Assembly: GCF_014648435.1 (NCBI RefSeq) | Contig: NZ_BMRC01000031.1 | Span: forward strand, 1 to 64,000 | From: Nonomuraea spiralis | GTDB lineage: Bacteria; Actinomycetota; Actinomycetes; Streptosporangiales; Streptosporangiaceae | Length of the DNA stretch: 64,000 nucleotides | Direction of reading: 5' to 3' | Part shown: positions 38,725 through 47,678 of the stretch, one piece after another | How the letters are laid out: each line of letters begins with the position of its first letter | How positions within the stretch are numbered: position 1 is the first letter of the stretch | Translations under genes and position numbers: made by a program | The notes under the pieces: model-generated | What the model saw: the letters and a program-made list of their open reading frames with translations, nothing else | What the model was told of the DNA's origin: nothing | Database searches by the model: none

Positions 38725-41700
38725 TCAGACCCGCGGCTTCTCCCGCATCTCGAACGTCTCGATCGTGTCGTCGATCCGGATGTCGTTGTAGCCGACACCG
38801 ATACCGCACTCGAAGCCCTCGCGGACCTCGGTGGCGTCATCCTTGAAGCGACGCAGGGACGAGACGGTCAGGTTGTCGGCGATGACGACGCCATCGCGGA
38901 TGATCCTGGCCTTGCTGTTGCGGACGATCGTGCCGGAGCGGACCAGCGTACCGGCGACGTTGCCGATCTTCGGCACCTTGAAGACCTCGCGGACTTCGGC
39001 GGTGCCCATCTGGACCTCTTCGAACTCGGGCTTGAGCATGCCCTTGAGCGCCGCTTCGATCTCCTCGATCGCCTGGTAGATGACCGAGTAGTAGCGGATG
39101 TCGACGCCCTCGCGCTCGGCCAGGTCGCGCGCCCGGGGCTCAGGCCGGACGTTGAAGCCGATGATGACCGCGTTGTCGTCGGCGACGGCCAGGTTGACGT
39201 CGTACTCGGTGATGGCGCCGACCGCGCGGTGCAGGACACGGAGCCTGACCTCGTCGCCGACGTCGATCTTGAGCAGGGCGTCTTCCAGGGCCTCCACCGA
39301 ACCGGACACGTCACCCTTGATGATGAGCTTGAGCTCGTCGACGCGACCCTTCTCAAGGTCGCTGAACAGCTCTTCGAGGGTGCGGCGACGGCTCGACTTC
39401 GCCATGTCGGCGCTGCGCTTGCGCGCCGCGCGCTGCTGGGCGATCTGGCGGGCCATCCGGTCGTCGGTGACGACGATGAAGTTGTCACCAGCGCTCGGCA
39501 CGGCCGTCAGACCCATGACCAGGACCGGACGCGACGGCGTGGCCTCCTCGACCGGGTCGCCGTTGTCGTCGAGCATCGCGCGGACGCGGCCGAAGGCCTC
39601 GCCACACACGATCGAGTCACCCACGCGCAGCGTGCCGCGCTGGACCAGGACGGTCGCGACGGGGCCGCGGCCCTTGTCGAGGTGAGCCTCGATCGCGATG
39701 CCCTGGGCGTCCATCGTCGGGTTGGCCCGCAGGTCGAGCTCGGCGTCGGCGGTGAGCAGGATGGCCTCGAGGAGGTTGTCGATGCCCGTGCCGTTCTTCG
39801 CCGAGATGTCGACGAAGAGGGTCGAGCCGCCGTACTCCTCGGCGACCAGGCCGTACTCGGTGAGCTGGGCGCGGACCTTGTTGGGGTCGGCACCCTCCTT
39901 GTCGACCTTGTTCACCGCGACCACGATCGGCACGTCGGCCGCCTGGGCGTGGTTGAGCGCCTCGATCGTCTGCGGCTTCACACCGTCGTCGGCCGCGACC
40001 ACCAGTACCGCGATGTCGGTGGACTTGGCGCCTCGGGCACGCATGGCGGTGAACGCCTCGTGACCCGGGGTGTCGATGAAGGTGATCTTCCGGTCTTCGC
40101 CCTCGTGCACCGCGGGGACCTGGTAAGCACCGATGTGCTGGGTGATGCCACCGGCCTCGCGCGCCACCACGTTGGTCTTGCGGATGGCGTCGAGCAGCTT
40201 GGTCTTACCGTGGTCGACGTGACCCATGACGGTCACGACCGGCGGACGCGCGGCCAGGTCGGCCTCGTCGCCCTCGTCCTCGCCGAACTCGATGTCGAAG
40301 GCCTCGAGAAGCTCGCGGTCCTCCTCCTCCGGGCTGACGACCTGGATGTTGTAGTCGAGCTCGGCGCCGAGGAGCTGCAACGTCTCCTCGTTGACCGACT
40401 GGGTCGCGGTCACCATCTCGCCGAGGTGCAGCATGATCTGCACGAGCGAGGCGGGGTTCGCGCCGATGCGGTCGGCGAAGTCGGACAGCGACGCGCCGCG
40501 CGGCAGGCGGATCGTCGCGCCGTTGCCGCGAGCGACCTGCACACCGCCGATCGCCGGCGCCGACATGTTGTCGAACTCCTGGCGCCTCTGACGCTTGCTC
40601 TTACGACCACGCGCGGGACGGCCGCCGGGACGCCCGAACGCGCCCGCCGTGCCACCGCCGCGACCACGGCCGCCACCACCGGGACGACCGGCGAAACCGC
40701 CGCCGCCACCACCGGGACCACCGGTGCCGGTACGGGGACCCGCGCCGCCACCACCGGGACGACCGGCGAAACCGCCGCCGCCGCCACCGGGACGACCGCC
40801 GCCGCCGCCGGGACGACCGCCGCCGCCACCGCCGCCGCCAGGACGACCGCCACCGCCACCACCGGGACGCGGGCCACCGCCCGGACCGGCAGGACGACCC
40901 TGCGGCATCATCATCGGGTTGGGACGCGGACCACCGGGACGGGGACCGCCCGCGCCGGGACCCGGACGCGGACCGGCCGCACCGGGCGGACCGGGACGCG
41001 GACCCGCGGGACGCGGACCGGCCTCGCCGCCGCCACCGGGACGCGGCGGACGGGGCATCGCACCGTCACGCGGCGGACCGTCACGACGCTCACGCTGACC
41101 GGGGCCGCCACCGTCGCGGTTGCCGCCGGGACGCGGCGGACGGGACTGACCCATGCCGCTGGCGTTGGACGAGAACGGGTTGTTGCCCGGACGCGGGCCG
41201 CGCGGACCCGGCTTGGGACCGGGACCGGGACGCGGGCCGCCACCGGCGGGCGCACCCGGACGCGGGGCCTGCTGGCCGCCACCGCCACCGCCACCGGAAG
41301 GCTGCCCGGGACGCGGCGCCGGACCGGGCTTGGGACCCGGACGGGCGGCGGGACCCGGACGCGGCCCCGGAGCCGGACGGGTGGGCGCGCCGGAACCGGC
41401 CGCGCTCTCGAAGCGGGCCTGCGGAGCCCCGGAGGTCTCGCCGCGCGCAGCCTCGGGCTGCTGCTGCGGCTGATGGGGCATCGGCACCGGCGGACGCGGC
41501 TGACCGCCGCCCGCGGGGCCGGGACGCGGACCGGGCCTCGGACCCGGGCCTGGACGCGGAGTAGTCGGGGTCGGCGCCTCCGCGGCGCCGTTGCCGGCCT
41601 GGTGTTCGGCCGGACGGGGCGCAGCCTTCGGCGGCTGCGGCCTGTTGGACGACGAACCGCCGCCCCTGGAGGGCCCACCCTTCGATGCGCCCAGAGCTTC

Positions 41701-41841
41701 GGTGAGCCTGCGGACCACCGGCGCCTCGATGGTCGAGGACGCCGAACGGACGAACTCCCCCATCTCTTGGAGCTTGGCCATGACGACCTTGCTCTCTACG
41801 CCGAACTCCTTAGCGAGCTCGTATACCCGGACCTTCGCCAC
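38725..41841 (-). CDS. infB: Translation initiation factor IF-2
   Basis: IF-2 brings fMet-tRNA to the 30S subunit. The 1038-residue protein has an IF2_N helix (residues 1-50; RVYELAKEFGVESKVVMAKL), a very long Gly/Pro/Arg linker (about 55-405), a second IF2_N (about 430-490) and the G domain. The G domain has GHVDHGKT near 540, DTPGHEAF, NKVDKEG and SAKNGTG. Domain C ends with VREGFECGIGVGYNDIR. All GTPase motifs are intact. The linker is long even among actinobacteria and is encoded by strand-biased GGNCGN repeats (about 40620-41590). Confidence 0.97.
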   Translation of the reverse strand: MAKVRVYELAKEFGVESKVVMAKLQEMGEFVRSASSTIEAPVVRRLTEALGASKGGPSRGGGSSSNRPQPPKAAPRPAEHQAGNGAAEAPTPTTPRPGPGPRPGPRPGPAGGGQPRPPVPMPHQPQQQPEAARGETSGAPQARFESAAGSGAPTRPAPGPRPGPAARPGPKPGPAPRPGQPSGGGGGGGQQAPRPGAPAGGGPRPGPGPKPGPRGPRPGNNPFSSNASGMGQSRPPRPGGNRDGGGPGQRERRDGPPRDGAMPRPPRPGGGGEAGPRPAGPRPGPPGAAGPRPGPGAGGPRPGGPRPNPMMMPQGRPAGPGGGPRPGGGGGGRPGGGGGGGGRPGGGGGRPGGGGGGFAGRPGGGGAGPRTGTGGPGGGGGGFAGRPGGGGRGRGGGTAGAFGRPGGRPARGRKSKRQRRQEFDNMSAPAIGGVQVARGNGATIRLPRGASLSDFADRIGANPASLVQIMLHLGEMVTATQSVNEETLQLLGAELDYNIQVVSPEEEDRELLEAFDIEFGEDEGDEADLAARPPVVTVMGHVDHGKTKLLDAIRKTNVVAREAGGITQHIGAYQVPAVHEGEDRKITFIDTPGHEAFTAMRARGAKSTDIAVLVVAADDGVKPQTIEALNHAQAADVPIVVAVNKVDKEGADPNKVRAQLTEYGLVAEEYGGSTLFVDISAKNGTGIDNLLEAILLTADAELDLRANPTMDAQGIAIEAHLDKGRGPVATVLVQRGTLRVGDSIVCGEAFGRVRAMLDDNGDPVEEATPSRPVLVMGLTAVPSAGDNFIVVTDDRMARQIAQQRAARKRSADMAKSSRRRTLEELFSDLEKGRVDELKLIIKGDVSGSVEALEDALLKIDVGDEVRLRVLHRAVGAITEYDVNLAVADDNAVIIGFNVRPEPRARDLAEREGVDIRYYSVIYQAIEEIEAALKGMLKPEFEEVQMGTAEVREVFKVPKIGNVAGTLVRSGTIVRNSKARIIRDGVVIADNLTVSSLRRFKDDATEVREGFECGIGVGYNDIRIDDTIETFEMREKPRV

Positions 41842-41966
41842 TGCACTCCCTTACTCGGCCCGGGAGGCTGGCTGTGCCGTCCGGACCGTCGTTAACTTGA
41901 CGTCTTCATCGCCGCGTGCTCATCAGGCGCTCATAGCAATCTGACTCCGCCCATCAACTCGGCGTC

Positions 41967-42266
41967 CTACATGACATTTCGTGATTCCCCCTCCAGGTGT
42001 GCCCGCACATGCGAGACGTCAAGCGGCCCCGGCACGCGGAACGCGCGCGGGAACGCTCGGCGCCGCTCGGCGAGCTCCAGACAACTCAAGGACGGATGCA
42101 GCGATGCACCGCGGCCGGAAAGCCGTCCTCGCAGATCAGGGACCAAATGGTCCTCGATCAACACCAGGCGGAGCAGCTCGGACTTAGCCGTGCGAACCCT
42201 GCAGCCCACACAGGTGCGCTGTGGAGCTGCGTGGCCACCATATTCCAGCTTACCGTGTTGACGCAT
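41967..42266 (-). CDS. ylxR: YlxR (DUF448) RNA-binding protein
   Basis: The 99-residue protein has the YlxR signature RTCVGCRVR near residue 17, followed by LRLVL and a GRGASLHPSLSCLELAERRRAFPRAFR core. YlxR is a small RNA-binding protein encoded between nusA and infB across bacteria. ATG 42266 overlaps the end of nusA by 17 bases, indicating coupled translation. Confidence 0.95.
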   Translation of the reverse strand: MRQHGKLEYGGHAAPQRTCVGCRVRTAKSELLRLVLIEDHLVPDLRGRLSGRGASLHPSLSCLELAERRRAFPRAFRVPGPLDVSHVRAHLEGESRNVM

Positions 42267-43254
42267 CTACGGAACCGGCGGCATCCTCGGCTTGTGTGTC
42301 AGGCCGGATGTCAATCCGCCATCCGGTGAGCCTGGCGGCAAGCCGGGCATTCTGCCCTTCCTTACCGATGGCCAGCGAGAGCTGGTAGTCGGGCACCGTC
42401 ACCCTTGCGACCCGTCCTTCGAGATCGAGAACCTCGACATGGGAAACACGCGCCGGTGACAGCGCATTCCCCACGAACTCCCCGGGGTCCTCGGACCAGT
42501 CGATGATGTCGATCTTCTCGCCGTGCAGCTCGGTCATGACGTTGCGGACCCGCGAGCCCATCGGGCCGATGCAGGCGCCCTTGGCGTTGACGCCCGGCTT
42601 GCGCGACCTGACCGCGATCTTCGTACGGTGGCCGGCCTCGCGGGCCACGGCGGCGATCTCGACGGTGCCGTCGGCGATCTCGGGCACCTCCAGCGCGAAG
42701 AGCTTCTTGACCAGGCCCGGGTGGGTGCGCGACAGCGTCACCGACGGCCCCTTGTGGCCCTTCTTCACCTGCACCACGTACGCGCGGATGCGCTCGCCGT
42801 GGATGTAGTCCTCGCCGGGGACCTGCTCGGCGTGCGGCAGGATGGCCTCGATCTTGCCGAGGTCGACCAGCACCACGCGCGGGTCCTTGCCCTGCTGGAT
42901 CACGCCGGAGACCAGCTCGCCCTCGCGGCTGGCGAACTCGCCGAAGTTGATCTCGTCCTCGGCGTCGCGGAGCTGCTGGAGGATGACCTGCTTGGCGGTG
43001 GTCGCGGCGATCCTGCTGAAGTTGCCAGGAGTGTCGTCGAACTCCCTGACGACGTCGCCCTCGTCGTCGAGCTCGGCGGCCCAGATCGTGACGTGGCCGC
43101 TGCCGCGGTCGAGCTCGGCCCGTGCCTTGGGCGCCGCGCCCTCGGTGCGGATGTAGGCGATCAGCAGCGCGTCCTCGATCGCCTTGACGACCAGGTCGAA
43201 GGAGATGTCCTTCTCCCGCTCCAGGCTGCGCAGGACGCTCATGTCGATGTCCAC
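42250..43254 (-). CDS. nusA: Transcription termination/antitermination factor NusA
   Basis: The 334-residue protein has the N-terminal NusA domain (residues 1-125), S1 domain (about 130-200; VSGVIQQGKDPRVVLVDLGK), and two KH domains (KIAVRSRKPGVNAKGACIGPMG near 220; GKEGQNARLAARLTGW near 300). It binds RNA polymerase and affects pausing and termination. Actinobacterial NusA lacks the acidic repeats of enteric NusA, consistent with the length here. It follows rimP after 12 bases. Confidence 0.97.
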   Translation of the reverse strand: MDIDMSVLRSLEREKDISFDLVVKAIEDALLIAYIRTEGAAPKARAELDRGSGHVTIWAAELDDEGDVVREFDDTPGNFSRIAATTAKQVILQQLRDAEDEINFGEFASREGELVSGVIQQGKDPRVVLVDLGKIEAILPHAEQVPGEDYIHGERIRAYVVQVKKGHKGPSVTLSRTHPGLVKKLFALEVPEIADGTVEIAAVAREAGHRTKIAVRSRKPGVNAKGACIGPMGSRVRNVMTELHGEKIDIIDWSEDPGEFVGNALSPARVSHVEVLDLEGRVARVTVPDYQLSLAIGKEGQNARLAARLTGWRIDIRPDTQAEDAAGSVDASTR

Positions 43255-43266
43255 GAGGCTTCCCCC

Positions 43267-43761
43267 TTAGCCTTCGTCGCCGTCGACGTCGTCGGTGTCG
43301 TCGATCCGGCGGAACTCCACCTGTACCCGTCCACGGGTCAGGTCCTGGTAATCGATCCGGCGCGCGGAGCCCTCGACGTCGAGGTCGACGCCGCTCTCGT
43401 CCGCCGCCAGGATGCGGCCCTCGACCACGGTGCCGTCTCTCAGCTCGGCCTTCACCAGCCGCTTGGCGGCACGGCGCCAGTGGCGCGGCTCGGTGAGCGG
43501 GCGGTCGACGCCCGGCGAGGAGACCTCAAGCGTGTAGGCGGCCTGTCCCATCGCGTCGTCGTCGTCGAGCGCGGTGGAGACGGCCTGGCTCACGTCGGCG
43601 ATGTCGTCGAGGCTCACACCGCCGTCACGATCGACGATCACACGCAGCAACCGCCTCTTGCCCGCCTGGGTGACCGTGACGTCCTCCAGATCGAGGCCCT
43701 CCGCGGCGACCACAGGCTCCAGGAGCTTCATCAGGTGGTCGCGGGGTGATGCGCTGCCCAT
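43267..43761 (-). CDS. rimP: Ribosome maturation factor RimP
   Basis: RimP supports 30S assembly. The 164-residue protein shows RDHLMKLLEPVVAAEGLDLEDV at the start, LEVSSPGVDRPLTEPRHWRRA (near 85) and the C-terminal Sm-like domain. ATG 43761 is chosen because GGAGG is about six bases upstream and the family core starts nearby. It is the first gene of the rimP-nusA-ylxR-infB operon. Confidence 0.95.
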   Translation of the reverse strand: MGSASPRDHLMKLLEPVVAAEGLDLEDVTVTQAGKRRLLRVIVDRDGGVSLDDIADVSQAVSTALDDDDAMGQAAYTLEVSSPGVDRPLTEPRHWRRAAKRLVKAELRDGTVVEGRILAADESGVDLDVEGSARRIDYQDLTRGRVQVEFRRIDDTDDVDGDEG

Positions 43762-44044
43762 ATCGACCTCCCTATTGTCATGTCTCAGCCGGGCGGACCT
43801 CGCCACTGGCTCTCCGCCGTCTGGCTGCGCAGCCAGCGACGACAGTTGACACCCTATCCGTACGGAGGCACGGAAAGAGCGCCACTCGTCGCGGTCGAGT
43901 GGCGGAGCGTCGCCTGACGGCGTTCCCGGGCACCAGCCCGTACGATGCTATCTGCGCCAGCAGTCACCTGGAGCCGTCACCGGCGGCTCCCCGGTCGCTG
44001 GGGTCCGTCGTCGCCCGGTCCGCATCCACCGGAGGTCCAAGCCC

Positions 44045-44539
44045 GTGCGCCCGCGTCACCTCTCCAGGCGAGCCGTGCTGGCGGGCGCGGCGGCCGCCCT
44101 GACCGCCTGCAGCGCCTCGGGCCCGGCGAAGCCCCCGGTTCCCGTGCCCGACTCGCCCGAGACCGTGCTGCTGCGGCAGGTGATCGCCGACAAGGAACGT
44201 ACGGTCGCCCTCTACTCGGCGCTGATCGCGGACGGCGCCGACGTCCTTGAGCCGTTCCGCGCCCGTCACCAGGCCCACCTGGCCGAGCTGCGCAAATACC
44301 TGCCCGCGGGCGCGCCGCCGACGACGCCCGCCGGGTCCGCGACGCCCTCCGGGTCGCCCTCGGCCACGCCGTCGAAGTCGCCCAAGCCCTCGCTGTCGCG
44401 GCTGCGCGACCTGGAGAGCCGGGCCGCGGCGCGGCGGCCGCGGCAGCTGGCCGTCCTGTCGCCCGGTGTGGCCCAGCTCGTCGCCAGCATCGGGGCCTGC
44501 GAGGCGGTCCACGCCGTGTCGCTGCCGAAATCGTTGTGA
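44045..44539 (+). CDS. Lipoprotein with a helical ferritin-like region
   Basis: The 164-residue protein starts with a twin-arginine lipoprotein signal (RHLSRRAVLAGAAAALTAC), so it is likely exported by Tat and anchored by Cys22. The mature part is mostly helical (LLRQVIADKERTVALYSALIA near 42), with a Pro/Ser/Thr linker (ATPSGSPSATPSKSP, about 100-112). The first helix resembles DUF4439 ferritin-like proteins, like the next gene. It overlaps the next start by four bases (GTGA), so the two act as a pair. Similar pairs next to proS or rimP are common in this group; their role is unknown. Confidence 0.7.
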   Translation: MRPRHLSRRAVLAGAAAALTACSASGPAKPPVPVPDSPETVLLRQVIADKERTVALYSALIADGADVLEPFRARHQAHLAELRKYLPAGAPPTTPAGSATPSGSPSATPSKSPKPSLSRLRDLESRAAARRPRQLAVLSPGVAQLVASIGACEAVHAVSLPKSL

Positions 44540-45012
44540 ACGGGGTTGTGGTGGACGGGGACGACATCGACAGGCTGCGCAAGGCCCTGGCCGCCGAGCA
44601 CGCCGCCGTGTTCGCCTACGGGCTGCTGGGGGCGCGTACGACGGGCGCGCTGCGGGACCGGGCCACCGCGGCGTACGACGCCCACCGGGCCCGCCGCGAC
44701 CAGCTCCGCGGCCTGATCACCAGCCGCGGGGCCAAGCCCAGCGAGTCGGAGGCGTCCTACGCGCTGCCGTACGTGCCCTCCGGCTCCGCGCAGGCCGCCA
44801 AGCTGGCGGCGCGGGTGGAGAACGGGATCACGGCCGCCTACCTGGAGCTGGCCGCCGCGCGGGACGCCACGCTGCGCAGGTACGCCGCCCAGGCGATGCA
44901 GGAGTCGGCGACCCGCGCCTACGCCTTCCAGCCGTCGCCGCCCCCGGCCTTCCCCGGCATGCCGGTGAGCAGCCCGCCCCCGGCACCGCCCGCCATCACC
45001 CCCGGCGGCTGA
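44536..45012 (+). CDS. DUF4439 ferritin-like domain protein
   Basis: The 158-residue protein matches DUF4439: an N-terminal LRKALAAEHAAVFAYGLLGAR (E-x-x-x-x-Y), AYDAHRARRDQLRGLI with the second acidic/His region, then LAARVENGITAAYLELAA. The helices should form a four-helix bundle; the usual ferritin ExxH pairs are only partly visible. A Pro-rich tail (about 137-155) follows. It has no signal peptide, whereas its upstream partner is a lipoprotein. It converges on proS. Confidence 0.8.
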   Translation: MNGVVVDGDDIDRLRKALAAEHAAVFAYGLLGARTTGALRDRATAAYDAHRARRDQLRGLITSRGAKPSESEASYALPYVPSGSAQAAKLAARVENGITAAYLELAAARDATLRRYAAQAMQESATRAYAFQPSPPPAFPGMPVSSPPPAPPAITPGG

Positions 45013-45046
45013 CGCCGCTCAGGGGCTCGGGGCGGGCGGCGGCCGG

Positions 45047-46789
45047 TCAGCGGCAGGCGGCCAGGATGCGGGCGGCCGCGTCGGCGAGCGGGATCTCCTC
45101 CTTGACGCCGGTCACGCGGTCGCGCAGCTCGATGACGCCCTGCGACAGGCCGCGCCCGATCACCACGATCGTGGGCAGCCCCAGCAGCTCGGCGTCCTTG
45201 AACTTGACGCCCGGCGAGACCTGGGCGCGGTCGTCGACGAGCACCCGCAGCCCCTGCGACTCCAGCTCGGCGGCCAGCTCAAGGGCGGCCTCGATCTGGT
45301 TCTCCTTGCCGGTGCCGACGATGTGCACGTCGGCGGGCGCGATCTCGCGCGGCCACACCAGGCCGAGCTGGTCGTGGGCCTGCTCGGCGATGACGGCCAC
45401 GGCCCGGGAGACCCCGACGCCGTAGGAGCCCATGGTGATGCGGATCGGCTTGCCGTCGGGGCCGAGGGCGTCGAGGCCGGCGGCGTCGGCGTACTTGCGG
45501 CCGAGCTGGAAGATGTGGCCGATCTCGATGCCGCGGTCGATGGACAGCGAGGAGCCGCAGCGGGGGCACGGGTCGCCGGCGCGCACCTCGGCGGCCTCGA
45601 TCGTGCCATCGGGGACGAAGTCGCGCCCGGCGACCACGTCGACGGCGTGCTTGCCGGGCTCGTTGGCGCCGGTCACCCAGGAGGTGCCGGTCACGACGCG
45701 GGGGTCGACGAGGTAGCGGATGCCGAGCTCGCGCAGGATCTGCGGGCCGATGTAGCCGCGTACGAGACCGGGGTGGGCGGCGAAGTCGGCGGCCTCGAAG
45801 ATGGCGGGCTCGCCGGGCGTCAGGGAGGCCTCCAGGCGCTTGAGGTCGACCTCGCGGTCGCCGGGCACGCCGACGATCAGCGTCTCGACCTTGTCGGAGC
45901 CGGGGGTGGTGATCTTGACGACGACGTTCTTCAGGGTGTCGGCGGCGGTGACGGACAGGCCGTGGCGCTCGTTGACGTAGGACACCAGGGACTCGATGGT
46001 CGGGGTGTCGGGCGTGTCGAGCACCCGCATCGCCGCGGCCTCCGCCAGGTCGCGGACGGGCGGCGCGGTGGTGGTGACGGCCTCGGCGTTGGCCGCGTAG
46101 CCGCAGGAGTGGCAGGCCACGAACGTGTCCTCGCCGGTGGGCGTCGGCGCCAGGAACTCCTCCGAGGCCGAGCCGCCCATCGCGCCCGAGGTGGCGAACA
46201 CGATCTTGTACTCGATGCCGAGCCGCTCGAACGTGCGGATGTAGGTCTCGCGGTGCTGCTCGTAGGAGCGCTTGAGACCGTCGTCGTCGAGGTCGAAGGA
46301 GTAGGAGTCCTTCATGAGGAACTCGCGGCCGCGCAGGATGCCGGCCCTGGGCCTGGCCTCGTCGCGGTACTTGGTCTGGATCTGGTAGAGCGTGACCGGA
46401 TAGTCCTTGTACGAGGAGTATTCGCCCTTGACCATGTCGGTGAAGAGCTCCTCGTGCGTGGGACCGAGGAGGTAGTCGGCGCCCTTGCGGTCCTGGAGCC
46501 GGAACAGGGTGTCGCCGTATTCGGTCCAGCGGCCGGTGGCCTCGTAGTACTCGCGGGGCAGCAGGGCGGGGAAGAGCACCTCCTGGCCGCCCATCCGGTT
46601 CATCTCCTCGCGGACGACCCTGGTGACGTTCTCCAGCACCAGCTTGCCGAGGGGCAGCCACGAGTAGATGCCGGGAGCCACGCGGCGGACGTAGCCGGCG
46701 CGGACGAGGAGCTTGTGGCTCGGCACTTCCGCGTCTGCCGGGTCGTCCCGCAGGGTGCGAAGAAACAACGACGACATGCGCAGCAACAC
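45047..46789 (-). CDS. proS: Prolyl-tRNA synthetase
   Basis: The 580-residue class II synthetase charges tRNA-Pro. It has the catalytic core (LPLGKLVLENVTRVVREEMNR; motif 2 in TKYRDEARPRAGILRGREFLMKD; motif 3 GSYGVGVSR), the bacterial INS editing domain (about 225-390) and a C-terminal anticodon-binding domain (LGLVWPREIAPADVHIV). GTG 46789 with AAGGAG six bases upstream is chosen; ATG 46777 is in frame. Confidence 0.97.
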   Translation of the reverse strand: MLLRMSSLFLRTLRDDPADAEVPSHKLLVRAGYVRRVAPGIYSWLPLGKLVLENVTRVVREEMNRMGGQEVLFPALLPREYYEATGRWTEYGDTLFRLQDRKGADYLLGPTHEELFTDMVKGEYSSYKDYPVTLYQIQTKYRDEARPRAGILRGREFLMKDSYSFDLDDDGLKRSYEQHRETYIRTFERLGIEYKIVFATSGAMGGSASEEFLAPTPTGEDTFVACHSCGYAANAEAVTTTAPPVRDLAEAAAMRVLDTPDTPTIESLVSYVNERHGLSVTAADTLKNVVVKITTPGSDKVETLIVGVPGDREVDLKRLEASLTPGEPAIFEAADFAAHPGLVRGYIGPQILRELGIRYLVDPRVVTGTSWVTGANEPGKHAVDVVAGRDFVPDGTIEAAEVRAGDPCPRCGSSLSIDRGIEIGHIFQLGRKYADAAGLDALGPDGKPIRITMGSYGVGVSRAVAVIAEQAHDQLGLVWPREIAPADVHIVGTGKENQIEAALELAAELESQGLRVLVDDRAQVSPGVKFKDAELLGLPTIVVIGRGLSQGVIELRDRVTGVKEEIPLADAAARILAACR

Positions 46790-46873
46790 GGCTACTCCTT
46801 GGTCGGGCCTGGATGTGAAGAACTACAGGCTATCGACTCAGGGAGCCCCGCCGCGCGGCGTTATCCGGTGCGG

Positions 46874-47551
46874 TCAGACGGAGATCGGGAGCCAGCCGCC
46901 CACGAAGACGGCCAGGCAGACGGTGAACAGGCCCGCGAAGACGGCCGAGAACGTCAGCGCGCGCACGCGGGCGCGCCGGTTGTGGCGCAGCACCACGACC
47001 AGCAGGACGGCCAGCACCCCGACCACCGTGGCCGGGCCGGGCCAGAACGCCTGCTCGGTGTCGATGAAGCCGGGGGTCGCGCGGTCGACGACGTCCGCGA
47101 TCAGCAGCGCGCCGATCGAGCCCGCGGCCAGGTCGCCCCAGGCGTCCCTCCTGCGGGTGACGTAGGCGAGCAGGCCGAGGCCGACGAGCAGGGCGAGCGT
47201 CCAGTTCAGCCCGGCGGCGCCGCCGCCGATGATGTCGAAGCCGTCCACGCCGCGCAGCGCGCTCGCGCCCATGGCCGCCACCAGCGTGGACACCGTCGCC
47301 AGGAACGTGGTCAGCAGCGCCCAGCCGAACCCCGACGCGGTGGCGCCCACGACCAGCGAGAGGGTCAGGTAGGCGTACGGGTCGTAGAGCTGGCCGAGCC
47401 AGGACGGGCCCTTGCCGGCGGTGAGCATGCCGATCAGGCCGACGGCCAGTCCCGCGAGGAAGGCCGTCAGCACGTGACGTTCGATGCGTCGCTGACGCCG
47501 GTCGTACTCGGCGAAGTCGGCGTACTCGATGGCGGTGTCGTTCATCTTCAT
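46874..47551 (-). CDS. Multi-pass membrane protein, function unknown
   Basis: The 225-residue product has a short charged N-terminus (YADFAEYDRRQRRIER) and about six membrane helices: FLAGLAVGLIGML, YLTLSLVVGATASGFGWALL, LLTTFLATVSTLVA, WTLALLVGLGLLAYV, VVGVLAVLLVVVL and a final one. No transporter motif is present. ATG 47551 and 47545 are both possible. It is divergent from the acyl-CoA dehydrogenase gene, with operator A in the 127-base gap; this may be coincidental. Confidence 0.65.
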   Translation of the reverse strand: MKMNDTAIEYADFAEYDRRQRRIERHVLTAFLAGLAVGLIGMLTAGKGPSWLGQLYDPYAYLTLSLVVGATASGFGWALLTTFLATVSTLVAAMGASALRGVDGFDIIGGGAAGLNWTLALLVGLGLLAYVTRRRDAWGDLAAGSIGALLIADVVDRATPGFIDTEQAFWPGPATVVGVLAVLLVVVLRHNRRARVRALTFSAVFAGLFTVCLAVFVGGWLPISV

Positions 47552-47640
47552 TCCCTGGTCAATCCCTCCCCCGGAGATGTCTAGGGATGACCACATCCAG
47601 ATTATGTATCCATCCCAAAAAGGCAAATTTCGGTCATCCC

Positions 47641-47664
47641 TATCTAAGGCAAGCAATCGCTTGG
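47641..47664. promoter_or_regulatory. Operator A and -10 element before an acyl-CoA dehydrogenase gene
   Basis: TATCTA (47641-47646) is followed by CAAGC-AATC-GCTTG (47650-47663), a perfect five-base inverted repeat with N4 spacing, 15 bases from GTG 47679. Placement just after the -10 suits a repressor. Confidence 0.6.
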
Positions 47665-47678
47665 TTTACGATGCTCCG

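Noticed and set aside
38455..41895. A 1146-codon plus-strand ORF opposite infB
   Set aside because: It is antisense to IF-2 and rich in Thr/Gly/Arg repeats caused by the linker coding sequence.
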